64,000 nucleotides of DNA, from the NCBI GenBank assembly GCA_963667195.1, contig OY762962.1:2852001-2916000 (forward strand), in the 5' to 3' direction. Positions 28,931-37,937 of this stretch are shown here, piece after piece. Each line of letters begins with the position of its first letter. Position 1 is the first letter of the stretch. The notes below the pieces were generated by a model. That model saw nothing but the letters and a program-made list of their open reading frames with translations. It did no database searches and was not told the DNA's origin. Made by a program: the position numbers and the translations under genes. The DNA comes from UBA7703 sp963667195 (GTDB lineage: Bacteria > Bacillota > Clostridia > Christensenellales > CAG-138).

Positions 28931-30199
28931 TCATTCATCCAGAATCGAAGCGCCTTTCTGGTTTTGCGCTGCCGCCCACTCAACAAACTGCTTCGCTGCG
29001 CGCGGAGACCTGCCGCCCGCGCGAATCGCCCACTGTACCGCCGCGCGATCCAACGTTTCCTGCGGTACGGCAAGCGCCTTTTCGCTTGCAATCAAGCGCA
29101 CTATCGAAAGATACTGTGCTTGATCCGGCGCAAAGAAGTTCACGGTTTGATCAAAGCGGTCGTAGAGCGAGAGCTTCTCCTGCTTGGTGTCCCCTGCGTG
29201 TACGTCGTCCACATCCACACTGCGCTCCGAAAACGTCTCCTTCACGAGATGTCTGCGGTTGCTGGTGGCATAGATGCGGCAGTTCTCCGGCCTCGCGACC
29301 ACGCCGCCTTCGAGAACGGACTTGAGCGCGGAAAAGCTTTCGTCGTCCGTGGAAAACGAGAGATCATCCAGAAACAGGATGAATCGCAGCGGAACTTCGC
29401 GGAAACGTTCCATAATCGCCGGAAACTGCGGAATACTGCCCTTTGTAACCTCCACGATGCGAAGCCCGCTTGCGCGATATTCGTTCGCGAGCGCTTTGAT
29501 CGTGCTGCTCTTCCCTGTTCCCCGGTCGCCGTAGAGCAGCAGGTTGCCGCCGCCGCGACCTTCGACAAAATCCTTTGTGTTTGCCGCGACCAAGCCGCGC
29601 TCATATTCGTAGGACTTCAGGTCGGAGAGCCGAACCGGATCGGGATTCGCAACACCGATCAAATCTCGGCTCCAGCGGAACGCGCCATATTGCGCGAACA
29701 CACCGTATCCGTTCTGCCGATAGAACGCTTCCAACAGAGCCAGCAGATTCGCGGCATCGCCGAGGAAGAACGTGCTCAGTGCGGAGTATTCCGGCACTGC
29801 GGAGATGAGTTCGAGCTCCTGCGACTCCGCATGCGCGAGAATCACCTGCTTGAGCTGCTTTGCGGAAACCGCTGCAATCGAGCGAATCGCTTCCAAATCA
29901 TACACCGCGGCATTCAGCAGCGCTTGCTCCGGCTCGTTTCCCTTACGCGAAGCCGCGCGGGAAAAAGCGTTGTCGTCGAATTTCAGCAGCTTCTCCAAAT
30001 GTCGCCCGAAGTCGAGGGAATCCTCCACCTGACTCAAACTCTGCAGAAACGCGCCGTAACTTGTGCAAAACGACTCGGCGACGCCGCTCTGCGCGGCGTC
30101 CAGTGCGCGCGCAAAGCGGGTAACCGTTTCGTCTGATAGAATCGCCCGGTAAACCGTCAGAGATTTCAGCTGAAGATTCACCTTTGATAAGTCGCTCAA
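28931..30199 (-). CDS. DUF815 family AAA ATPase
   Basis: 422 residues. The C-terminal half is the DUF815 ATPase: Walker A YGDRGTGKSSTIKAL, Walker B RFILFLDDLSFSTDDESF, a sensor-like ATSNRRHLVKE. The N-terminal 190 residues are helical and unassigned. Function unknown. Start is a TTG at 30199 with GAGGAG six bases upstream. It lies 45 bp after ilvC with no terminator between, so it may be read from the branched-chain operon. A metabolic link is not implied by the domain. Confidence 0.88.
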   Translation of the reverse strand: MSDLSKVNLQLKSLTVYRAILSDETVTRFARALDAAQSGVAESFCTSYGAFLQSLSQVEDSLDFGRHLEKLLKFDDNAFSRAASRKGNEPEQALLNAAVYDLEAIRSIAAVSAKQLKQVILAHAESQELELISAVPEYSALSTFFLGDAANLLALLEAFYRQNGYGVFAQYGAFRWSRDLIGVANPDPVRLSDLKSYEYERGLVAANTKDFVEGRGGGNLLLYGDRGTGKSSTIKALANEYRASGLRIVEVTKGSIPQFPAIMERFREVPLRFILFLDDLSFSTDDESFSALKSVLEGGVVARPENCRIYATSNRRHLVKETFSERSVDVDDVHAGDTKQEKLSLYDRFDQTVNFFAPDQAQYLSIVRLIASEKALAVPQETLDRAAVQWAIRAGGRSPRAAKQFVEWAAAQNQKGASILDE

Positions 30200-30244
30200 T
30201 GTATTCTCCTCGAACCCGGATTTCTTAATCCGTTGATCTACTGC

Positions 30245-31237
30245 TTATTTCTTGAGGAAGGTCATCTGGCTTCTGAGCTGCTGACCGACTTTGACGAGCT
30301 GCGTTTCCGCGCCCTGACGCTTCATGGCGTTGAAGTGCGGGCGGCCTACGCGGTTCTCCAAAATCCAGTTGCGGGCAAACGTGCCGTCCTGAATCTCGGT
30401 GAGCACCTTCTTCATCTCTTTGCGTGTGTCTTCCGTGATGATGCGCTTGCCGGTGACGTAATCGCCGTATTCCGCAGTGTCACTGATGGAATAACGCATG
30501 CGCTCGAAACCGCCGGCGTAGATGAGGTCAACGATGAGCTTCATCTCGTGGATGCACTCGAAGTATGCGTTCTCCGGCGCATAGCCCGCTTCGACCAGCG
30601 TCTCAAAGCCTGCCAGCATGAGCTCCGTCACGCCGCCGCAGAGGACTGCCTGTTCGCCAAAGAGGTCGGTTTCGGTCTCTTCGCGGAAGGTGGTCTCGAG
30701 GATGCCCGCGCGCGCGCCGCCGATACCGGCCGCATACGCAAGCGCCGTTTCCTTCGCTTTGCCGGTGAAGTCCTGATAGACAGCGATCAGGTTGGGTACG
30801 CCCGCACCGCGCTGGTATTCACTGCGCACCGTGTGGCCGGGGCCTTTCGGGGCGACCATGATGACGTCCACGTTGCAGGGCGGGATGATCTGGCCGAAAT
30901 GGATGTTGAAGCCGTGCGCAAACACGAGCGTGTTACCTTCCACAAGGCCTTCCGCAACGCTGTCGGCGTAGAGCGCGGCTTGCTTTTCATCATTGACGAG
31001 GATCATGACCACGTCCGCAAGCTTTGCCGCTTCCTTCGCGGTGTAGACCTTGAATCCTGCTTCTTCCGCAGATTTCCAGGATTTGCTTCCCTGATAGAGG
31101 CCGACGATGACGTTGACGCCGCTCTCCTTGAGGTTCAGCGCGTGTGCGTGGCCCTGACTGCCGTAGCCGATGACCGCGACGGTCTTGTTCTTGAGGTGCG
31201 CGAGGTTACAGTCGCTTTCGTAATACATCTTAGCCAT
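30245..31237 (-). CDS. ilvC: Ketol-acid reductoisomerase (class I)
   Basis: NADPH-dependent isomeroreductase converting acetolactate and acetohydroxybutyrate to dihydroxy acids in valine and isoleucine synthesis. Rossmann motif GYGSQGHAHALNLKESG; metal-binding region ETDLFGEQAVLCGG and YFECIHEMKLIVDL. 330 residues is the short class I length. ATG 31237 sits nine bases from GGAGG; an ATG three codons earlier would be too close. Last biosynthetic gene of the operon. Confidence 0.97.
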   Translation of the reverse strand: MAKMYYESDCNLAHLKNKTVAVIGYGSQGHAHALNLKESGVNVIVGLYQGSKSWKSAEEAGFKVYTAKEAAKLADVVMILVNDEKQAALYADSVAEGLVEGNTLVFAHGFNIHFGQIIPPCNVDVIMVAPKGPGHTVRSEYQRGAGVPNLIAVYQDFTGKAKETALAYAAGIGGARAGILETTFREETETDLFGEQAVLCGGVTELMLAGFETLVEAGYAPENAYFECIHEMKLIVDLIYAGGFERMRYSISDTAEYGDYVTGKRIITEDTRKEMKKVLTEIQDGTFARNWILENRVGRPHFNAMKRQGAETQLVKVGQQLRSQMTFLKK

Positions 31238-31324
31238 TGATTTCATCCTCCAAACTATTCTTTCAAATTCTTTTTTAATCTAATCCGGCATACCGCCGTG
31301 GAACCCAAATAAATCAGCAGACGT

Positions 31325-31837
31325 TCAGTCCTTCTGCACCGACATCACATGCGCGTTTTCAATCGCGATGGTGCCGGTTCGCACCGTCTCGCGAATGCCG
31401 TAACGCTCCAGCATCTGCTCAAGCCTTCGCACCTGATCTGACGTGTCCGCGTATTCGACGATCAGCATCTCGTGCGACACGTCGATAACTTTCGCGCCGA
31501 AGATTTTTGTGATCTGCAAAAGGTCGGAACGGTTTTCCGAGGTCGCGTTGACTTTGAGCAGGATCAGCTCGCGGTTGATGAACTCACCTTCGGTCAAGAT
31601 CTTGACTTCGATGACGTCGATGAGCTTACAGAGCTGCTTTTCAACCTGATCGAAGATCTCCTCGTCGCCGTCCACCACGATTGTCATGCGCGAAATCGCG
31701 GGATCGCTCGTGGTTCCGACTGCCAAACTATGGATATTGTACGCCCTGCGCGAAAACAAACCGACGACCTTATATAGGATACCTGCGTGGTTTTTCACGA
31801 GGACGGACATCGTGAGTTTCATGGGCTTTCCTTCCAT
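31325..31837 (-). CDS. ilvN: Acetolactate synthase small (regulatory) subunit
   Basis: 170 residues: an N-terminal ACT domain (about 5-75, VLVKNHAGILYKVVGLFSRR, the valine-binding site) and the C-terminal ALS_ss domain. It confers feedback inhibition by valine on IlvB. Unusually for Firmicutes it is not next to ilvB: the leu genes and ilvD lie between. AAGGAG precedes the start, 13 bp after leuB. The symbol ilvH would be equally valid. Confidence 0.95.
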   Translation of the reverse strand: MEGKPMKLTMSVLVKNHAGILYKVVGLFSRRAYNIHSLAVGTTSDPAISRMTIVVDGDEEIFDQVEKQLCKLIDVIEVKILTEGEFINRELILLKVNATSENRSDLLQITKIFGAKVIDVSHEMLIVEYADTSDQVRRLEQMLERYGIRETVRTGTIAIENAHVMSVQKD

Positions 31838-31850
31838 ATGCGCTCCTTCC

Positions 31851-32927
31851 TTATGCCGTCTCGATCAGGCGGCAGACGATATCACCCATTTGCCGGGTTC
31901 CGATGGAGGCCTTGCCTGCCGCGATATCCGCGGTGCGCCAGCCTTGCTCAAGAGCCGCGTGTACCGCGCGCTCGATGGCATTTGCCGCTTCCTGCTGGTT
32001 CAGCGAGTAGCGAAGCAGCATTGCGCAGGATAGGATGGTCGCCAGCGGGTTTGCACTGCCCGTGCCCGCGATATCCGGCGCGGAGCCGTGGATGGGTTCG
32101 TAGAGACCCAATGTACCATCGCCAAGAGACGCAGAAGGCAGCATGCCGATGGAGCCCGTGATCATGCTTGCTTCATCTGAAAGGATGTCGCCAAACATGT
32201 TGCTCGTGACCACTACGTCGAACCGTGCGGGGTTGCGCACCAGCTGCATCGCGCAGTTATCGACAAGCATGTCGTCATAGACAACGTCCGGATACTCTTT
32301 CGCGAGCTTGTGCATGGTTTCGCGCCAGAGGCGGGAGCTTTCCAGCACGTTTGCCTTATCGATGCTCGTGAGCTTGTTGCCGCGTTTCTTTGCGGCTTCA
32401 AAACCGATTCTGCCGATGCGCTCCACTTCCATTACGGAATAGCGCTCCGTGTCGTAAGCCTCTTCTCCGCGTTCGCCTTTGCTTCTTCCACGTTCACCAA
32501 AGTAGATGCCGCCGGTCAGCTCTCGTACCATCAGGATATCGAGCCCGCCGGCCACGATCTCCGCTTTGAGCGGGCAGGCGTCCTTGAGCGGGTCAAAGAG
32601 CGCCGCGGGACGAAGGTTTGCGTAGAGCCCCAGCGCTGCACGGATGCCGAGCAGCCCCGCTTCCGGGCGAAGATGCCCGGGCAGCGTTTCCCATTTCGGG
32701 CCGCCGACCGCGCCGAGCAGCACCGCGCTGCTGGCTTTGCAGACGCGAATGGTCTCCTCCGGCAGCGGGACGCCCGTTGCGTCGATGGCGCAGCCGCCCA
32801 TCAGCACATCGTGAAAGCTCAGCGCAAAGCCGAATCGCTTTGCCGCAACGTTGAGTGCTTTGATGGCTTCGTCCACGATCTCCGGGCCGATGCCATCTCC
32901 GCGAATCACCGCAATATTGTAGTTCAT
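31851..32927 (-). CDS. leuB: 3-isopropylmalate dehydrogenase
   Basis: NAD-dependent oxidative decarboxylation of 3-isopropylmalate in leucine synthesis. 358 residues, full length. VIRGDGIGPEIVDEA at the N-terminus, RELTGGIYFG for substrate, NMFGDILSDEASMITGSIGM and EPIHGSAPDIAGTG for NAD. Fourth leu gene in the order leuA-C-D-B. Cytosolic dimer by family knowledge. Confidence 0.97.
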   Translation of the reverse strand: MNYNIAVIRGDGIGPEIVDEAIKALNVAAKRFGFALSFHDVLMGGCAIDATGVPLPEETIRVCKASSAVLLGAVGGPKWETLPGHLRPEAGLLGIRAALGLYANLRPAALFDPLKDACPLKAEIVAGGLDILMVRELTGGIYFGERGRSKGERGEEAYDTERYSVMEVERIGRIGFEAAKKRGNKLTSIDKANVLESSRLWRETMHKLAKEYPDVVYDDMLVDNCAMQLVRNPARFDVVVTSNMFGDILSDEASMITGSIGMLPSASLGDGTLGLYEPIHGSAPDIAGTGSANPLATILSCAMLLRYSLNQQEAANAIERAVHAALEQGWRTADIAAGKASIGTRQMGDIVCRLIETA

Positions 32928-32940
32928 GCTTGGTTCCCCC

Positions 32941-33432
32941 TTACAGCTTGCCCGCTTTGATGGCGTTCATGAGTCCGCCTGCGGAGATGATACCCTGAAT
33001 GAACGCCGGGAAGGGTTCGCCCTGATAGCTTTCGTTCTTGGTCAGGTTCGTGATGACGCCCGTGTCAAAATCGACGGCGATCTTGTCGCCAGCGGAGATC
33101 TTCTCGCTCGCTTCGGGGCATTCTACGATCGGAAGCCCGATGTTGATCGCGTTGCGGTAGAAGATACGCGCAAACGTGCTTGCGATCACGCAGGAGATGC
33201 CGCTTTCCTTGATCGCGATCGGCGCGTGCTCACGCGAGCTGCCGCAGCCGAAGTTCTTGCCGCCAACCATCACGTCGCCCGCCTGCACACGCTTGGAGAA
33301 GTCCTTGTCGATGTCCTCCATGCAGTGCGACGCGAGCTCTTTTGCGTCGGTGGTGTTGAGGTAGCGCGCGGGGATGATCACGTCCGTATCGATATTGTCG
33401 CCATATTTGATGGCGGTTCCTAGTGCCTTCAT
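32941..33432 (-). CDS. leuD: 3-isopropylmalate dehydratase small subunit
   Basis: 163 residues, the swivel domain that pairs with LeuC to isomerise 2- to 3-isopropylmalate. GDNIDTDVIIPARYL and KNFGCGSSREHAPIA are the signature blocks. The start overlaps the leuC stop by four bases (ATGA). The short bacterial/archaeal type also acts on citramalate, fitting the cimA route in this operon, as an inference. Confidence 0.96.
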   Translation of the reverse strand: MKALGTAIKYGDNIDTDVIIPARYLNTTDAKELASHCMEDIDKDFSKRVQAGDVMVGGKNFGCGSSREHAPIAIKESGISCVIASTFARIFYRNAINIGLPIVECPEASEKISAGDKIAVDFDTGVITNLTKNESYQGEPFPAFIQGIISAGGLMNAIKAGKL

Positions 33433-34703
33433 GCTTTGCCTCCTAACACGGATTCAGGGGTTACGAGTTTGCCTGCGATGGCGGACGCAGCCGCTACCGC
33501 GGGAGAAGCGAGATATACTTCCGAGCCGGTGTGTCCCATGCGACCGACGAAGTTGCGGTTCGTGGTGGCTACCGCACGCTCGCCTTTGGCGAGGATTCCC
33601 ATGTGCCCGCCGAGGCACGGCCCGCAAGTGGGAGTGCTCACGGCGCAGCCCGCGTCGATAAACGTCTTGACGAGGCCTTCTTCCATCGCCTGCAGCATGA
33701 TCTTCTGCGTCGCAGGGATCACGATGCAGCGTACGCCATCGTGTACCTGGCGGCCTTCAAAGATCTTGGCAGCCGCGCGGAGGTCTTCGATTCTGCCGTT
33801 GGTGCAGCTGCCGATGACTGCCTGATCGATCGTGATTTCGCCGATTTCGGAGACGGGTTTCGCGTTCTCCGGCAGATGCGGCAGCGAAACGGTCGGCTCG
33901 ATGGCGGAAAGGTCGATCTCGAAGGTCTTGGTATATTCCGCATCGTCATCGGCCTTGTAGACCGTCCAAGGCGCGCAATTGTGTTCTTTTGCGAACTGCT
34001 CTGTCTTCGCATCATACTCGAAGATGCCGTTCTTCGCGCCCGCTTCGATGGCCATGTTCGCCATGCAGAGACGGTCTTCCATCGTGAGGCTGGCTAAACC
34101 TTCGCCCGTGAACTCCATGCTCTGGTAGAGTGCGCCGTCCACACCGATCATGCCGATGATCTGAAGAATGACGTCTTTGCCGGAAACCCACGGCTTATGT
34201 TTGCCCTTGAGGACAAAGCGCATCGCGGTCGGTACCTTCAGCCAGCAAAGCCCTGTCGCCATGCCTGCCGCCATGTCTGTGCTGCCCACGCCCGTGGAGA
34301 ACGCGCCGAGCGCACCGTAGGTGCAGGTGTGCGAGTCCGCGCCGATGATCAGATCGCCGGGCTTGACGAGCCCCATCTCCGGCAAAAGCGCGTGCTCCAC
34401 GCCGACCTTGCCGACATCGAAGAAGTTCGTGATCGCGTGCTTCTTGGCAAATGTGCGGACGGTCTTGCACTGTTCCGCCGCCTTGATGTCCTTGTTGGGT
34501 GTAAAGTGATCCATCACGAGCGCGATCTTGTCGCGGTCAAACACCGACTCAAGCCCCGCTTTCTCGAACTCGACGATCGCGACAGGAGCCGTGATGTCGT
34601 TGCCGAGCACCAGATCGACCTTCGCGCGGATGAGTTGCCCCGCGCTGACATGGTCGAGCCCCGCGTGACTCGCGAGTATTTTTTGCGTAATTGTCATTCC
34701 CAT
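33429..34703 (-). CDS. leuC: 3-isopropylmalate dehydratase large subunit
   Basis: 424 residues of the aconitase superfamily. Cluster cysteines are seen in VIGSCTNGR and TPTCGPCLGGHMG; GADSHTCTYGALGAFSTGVGSTD is the substrate loop. Carries a [4Fe-4S] cluster. It begins four bases after the leuA stop, and its ribosome site AGGAGGAT lies inside the end of leuA. Works with LeuD on isopropylmalate and probably citramalate. Confidence 0.97.
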   Translation of the reverse strand: MGMTITQKILASHAGLDHVSAGQLIRAKVDLVLGNDITAPVAIVEFEKAGLESVFDRDKIALVMDHFTPNKDIKAAEQCKTVRTFAKKHAITNFFDVGKVGVEHALLPEMGLVKPGDLIIGADSHTCTYGALGAFSTGVGSTDMAAGMATGLCWLKVPTAMRFVLKGKHKPWVSGKDVILQIIGMIGVDGALYQSMEFTGEGLASLTMEDRLCMANMAIEAGAKNGIFEYDAKTEQFAKEHNCAPWTVYKADDDAEYTKTFEIDLSAIEPTVSLPHLPENAKPVSEIGEITIDQAVIGSCTNGRIEDLRAAAKIFEGRQVHDGVRCIVIPATQKIMLQAMEEGLVKTFIDAGCAVSTPTCGPCLGGHMGILAKGERAVATTNRNFVGRMGHTGSEVYLASPAVAAASAIAGKLVTPESVLGGKA

Positions 34704-34707
34704 ATTG

Positions 34708-36234
34708 CTAATTATCCTCCTGCGCCTTTTCGTAAATCAGGTTATTGATTGCGTTGATGTAGGCAAGAATACTCGCCTCAATCACGTCTGTACTCAGTCC
34801 GTAGCCCTTGGCTGTCGCGCCCTCGCTGCTGATCTTCACGCTGACCTCGCCCTGCGCGTCCCGGCCTTCCGTGACCGCGCCGATGGAGTATTCTTCCAGC
34901 TTGACGGCTTTTCCTACGATTTTGTTGATCGCGTTAAACGAAGCGTCCACGGGCCCGAACCCGATTGCGACCTTCTCCGTCCGTGACCCGTCCACTCCTG
35001 TGAGAGTTATGCTGGACGTCGGCGTGATCGTGTTTCCGGTGTTGATCACGTAGCGTTCCAGCGAAAAGCTCTTTGGTATCTCCTGCGCGAGTACGCTGCG
35101 TACCAGCGCCTCGATATCGCGATCTGAAACAGTCTTCTTCTTGTCCGCCAAATCCTTAAACTGCTTGAACAGTGTGTTGGCGAGCTCGAAGTTGACGCTG
35201 TAGCCGAGCTCCTTGACGCGGTCGTTGAACGCGTGCCTGCCGGATTGCTTCCCGAGCACCAGCTTGTTGGTGGTGAGTCCGACCGACTCCGGCTGGATGA
35301 TCGTGTAACTTTGTCCGCTGATCGGCGTTCCCTGCGGAAGGGTTCCGCTCTCCTGCGCAAACGCGTTTTCACCCACGATTGCCTTGTTTGGCTGCACCTT
35401 GATGCCGGTGATTGCGGTGAGCAGTCTGCTCGTCTTGTAGATCTGCGTGGTGTCGATTCCCATGTCCGCGCCATAGTAGTCCGCGCGCGCCTTGAGGCTC
35501 ATTGCAATCTCTTCCAGTGCGGTGTTGCCTGCACGCTCGCCGATGCCGTTGATCGTGCACTGCACCTCTTCCGCGCCCGCGAGGATTGCCGCGAGAGAGT
35601 TAGCAACCGCGAGTCCAAGATCGTTGTGGCAGTGGCTGGAGAACACGGCGTGTTCCGCGCCCTTGACCGATCCGCGCAAGAACCGAATCAGGTTTCCGTA
35701 TTCTTCGGGCGTCGTATACCCGATCGAATCCGGAATGTTGATTACGCTCGCGCCGGACGCAATTGCGGTTTCGCAAACCTTCGCCAGAAACGTTTGATCG
35801 CTTCTTGTTGCGTCCTCCGCCGAGAACTCAATCTCCTCACAGTACCGCTTTGCGTATCGCACCATCTCGGCGGTCTGCTCCAGCACCTCTTCGCGGGATT
35901 TCTTGAGCCGCTGTTCCAGAATGATGTCCGACGTCGCGATGATCAGGTGCAGCCGTGGATACTTCGCGTGGCGGATGGCTTCCCAGGTGTTGTCGATGTC
36001 CTTTGCAAGCATCCGTGTCAGGCTCGTGACCCGTGAGTGTTTGAGCTCCTTGGCAACCAGACGAACGTTGTTGAAGTCCGTTTGGGACGCCGCAGCCGTT
36101 CCCGCCTCGATAATATCCACGCCGAGGGATTCGAGCTGCCGCGACATGTCGAGCTTCTCTTTGCCGCTCATGCTGCACCCGGGAGACTGCTCTCCGTCTC
36201 TCAGGGTCGTATCAAATAGTCGTATCTGCCTCAT
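34708..36234 (-). CDS. leuA: 2-isopropylmalate synthase
   Basis: Condenses acetyl-CoA with 2-ketoisovalerate, the committed step of leucine synthesis. 508 residues: TIM-barrel domain with LFDTTLRDGEQSPGCSM and the metal-binding FSSHCHNDLGLAVANSLAA, then the C-terminal LeuA allosteric domain (about 385-505) that binds leucine. Distinguished from the neighbouring citramalate synthase by TLRDGEQSPG rather than TLRDGAQSVG. Confidence 0.97.
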   Translation of the reverse strand: MRQIRLFDTTLRDGEQSPGCSMSGKEKLDMSRQLESLGVDIIEAGTAAASQTDFNNVRLVAKELKHSRVTSLTRMLAKDIDNTWEAIRHAKYPRLHLIIATSDIILEQRLKKSREEVLEQTAEMVRYAKRYCEEIEFSAEDATRSDQTFLAKVCETAIASGASVINIPDSIGYTTPEEYGNLIRFLRGSVKGAEHAVFSSHCHNDLGLAVANSLAAILAGAEEVQCTINGIGERAGNTALEEIAMSLKARADYYGADMGIDTTQIYKTSRLLTAITGIKVQPNKAIVGENAFAQESGTLPQGTPISGQSYTIIQPESVGLTTNKLVLGKQSGRHAFNDRVKELGYSVNFELANTLFKQFKDLADKKKTVSDRDIEALVRSVLAQEIPKSFSLERYVINTGNTITPTSSITLTGVDGSRTEKVAIGFGPVDASFNAINKIVGKAVKLEEYSIGAVTEGRDAQGEVSVKISSEGATAKGYGLSTDVIEASILAYINAINNLIYEKAQEDN

Positions 36235-36261
36235 TGCTGTGCCTTCTTCCGTTTTGCGGCG

Positions 36262-37920
36262 TTATTTCACGACCGCTCCTTCCGAGGCCGAGGAGACCAT
36301 GCGCTCATAGCGCGCAAGATATCCTTTCTTGACTTTTGGTTCCGGCGCTTTCCAGCTCTTTTTGCGTTCGCTGAGTTCCGCTTCGCTGACGCGAACGTTG
36401 AGCGTGCCCGCCGGGATGTCGATGTCGATCATGTCGCCGTTTTGAATCAGCGCGATGTTGCCGCCGCGCGCGGCTTCCGGCGAAACGTGCCCGATTGCGG
36501 CTCCGCGGGAAGCTCCCGAAAATCTGCCGTCCGTGATGAGCGCCACCGTGCTGTCGAGGCCCATGCCCGCGATGGCGGACGTCGGCCCAAGCATTTCGCG
36601 CATACCCGGACCACCCTTCGGGCCTTCGTAACGGATGACGACGACGTCGCCTGCCTGGATTTCCATGCCGTAGATCGCCTTGATCGCCAGCTCTTCCGAG
36701 TCGAACACCTTGGCTTTGCCGGAGTGAACCATCATGCTGTCCAGCACCGCAGCGCGTTTGACCACGGCACCGTCCGGCGCAATGTTGCCCTTGAGAATCT
36801 GGATGCCGCCGGTCTTGGAATACGGTTCCTTGCAGGAATGGATCACGTTGCTGTTGCGAATCTTGGCAGTCTGAACCGCCTCAGCCATCGGTACTACCAG
36901 CACGGTCATGGTAGAACCGTCGTAGAATCCATTTTGAATCAGCTCGTTGACCACCGCCGAGACGCCGCCCGCGTGATAGAGGTCTTCCACATGGTGCGGG
37001 CCGGAGGGCGCAAGTCGGCAAAGATTCGGCACTTTCGCGCTGATTTCGTTGATCATGTCGAGGTTGAGCGTGACTCCCGCTTCCCGCGCGATGGCGGTCA
37101 GGTGCAGCACGCTGTTGGTTGAGCAACCCAACGCCATATCCACCGCGAGCGCGTTAGCAAACGCTGTCTCGGTGAGAATCTGCGAAGGCCGGATGTCTTT
37201 CTTCACTAGCTCGACAATCTGCATGCCCGCGTGTTTCGCGAGCCTGAGGCGCTCCGCATAGACTGCCGGAATCGTGCCGTTGCCGGGCAGCGCCATGCCG
37301 ATTGCTTCGCTCAGGCAGGCCATTGAATTTGCGGTGAACATGCCGGAGCAGGAGCCGCAGCTGGGACAAGCGTTGTTTTCGCAAAAGTCCAGCTCCGCCT
37401 GCGTCGCCTTGCCCGCTTTAAACGCGCCGACCGCTTCAAACACGCTGTTGAGGTCGAGGTTTTTGCCGTCGCCCTGATAGGAGAGCATCGGCCCCGCCGT
37501 GACCACGACCGCGGGCAAATCGAGCCGCGCCGCCGCCATCAGCATGCCGGGAATGATCTTGTCGCAGCCGGGCAGGAACACCATGCCGTCGAATCGGTGC
37601 GCCTCCGCCATGATCTCACACTCGTCGGCGATGATCTCGCGGCTCGCGAGCGAATAGTGCATGCCCTGATGCCCCATCGCGATGCCGTCGCAAACGCCTA
37701 TGGTGCCGAACTCGATCGGTGTGCCGCCCGCCATGCGGATGCCAGCCTTGACCGCTTCCGCGATCTGATCGAGATGAAAGTGACCGGGTACGATTTCGTT
37801 TCTGGGGTTTGCAATGCCGATCAGAGGACGGCTGAGTTCTTCATCCGTATACCCCATGGCTTTAAAAAGTGAGCGGTGCGGCGCACGCTCCGCATTTTTT
37901 GTGACTTCATCGCTGCGCAT
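36262..37920 (-). CDS. ilvD: Dihydroxy-acid dehydratase
   Basis: Converts dihydroxy acids to 2-keto acids for valine and isoleucine. 552 residues. Cluster ligands and active site: GCDKIIPGMLMA and CPSCGSCSGMFTANSMACLSEA; GRFSGASRGAAIGHVSPEA near the C-terminus. An iron-sulfur, oxygen-sensitive enzyme. It is placed between ilvB and leuA with 17- and 27-bp gaps. Confidence 0.97.
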   Translation of the reverse strand: MRSDEVTKNAERAPHRSLFKAMGYTDEELSRPLIGIANPRNEIVPGHFHLDQIAEAVKAGIRMAGGTPIEFGTIGVCDGIAMGHQGMHYSLASREIIADECEIMAEAHRFDGMVFLPGCDKIIPGMLMAAARLDLPAVVVTAGPMLSYQGDGKNLDLNSVFEAVGAFKAGKATQAELDFCENNACPSCGSCSGMFTANSMACLSEAIGMALPGNGTIPAVYAERLRLAKHAGMQIVELVKKDIRPSQILTETAFANALAVDMALGCSTNSVLHLTAIAREAGVTLNLDMINEISAKVPNLCRLAPSGPHHVEDLYHAGGVSAVVNELIQNGFYDGSTMTVLVVPMAEAVQTAKIRNSNVIHSCKEPYSKTGGIQILKGNIAPDGAVVKRAAVLDSMMVHSGKAKVFDSEELAIKAIYGMEIQAGDVVVIRYEGPKGGPGMREMLGPTSAIAGMGLDSTVALITDGRFSGASRGAAIGHVSPEAARGGNIALIQNGDMIDIDIPAGTLNVRVSEAELSERKKSWKAPEPKVKKGYLARYERMVSSASEGAVVK

Positions 37921-37937
37921 ATGCTCGTCTTCCCTTC

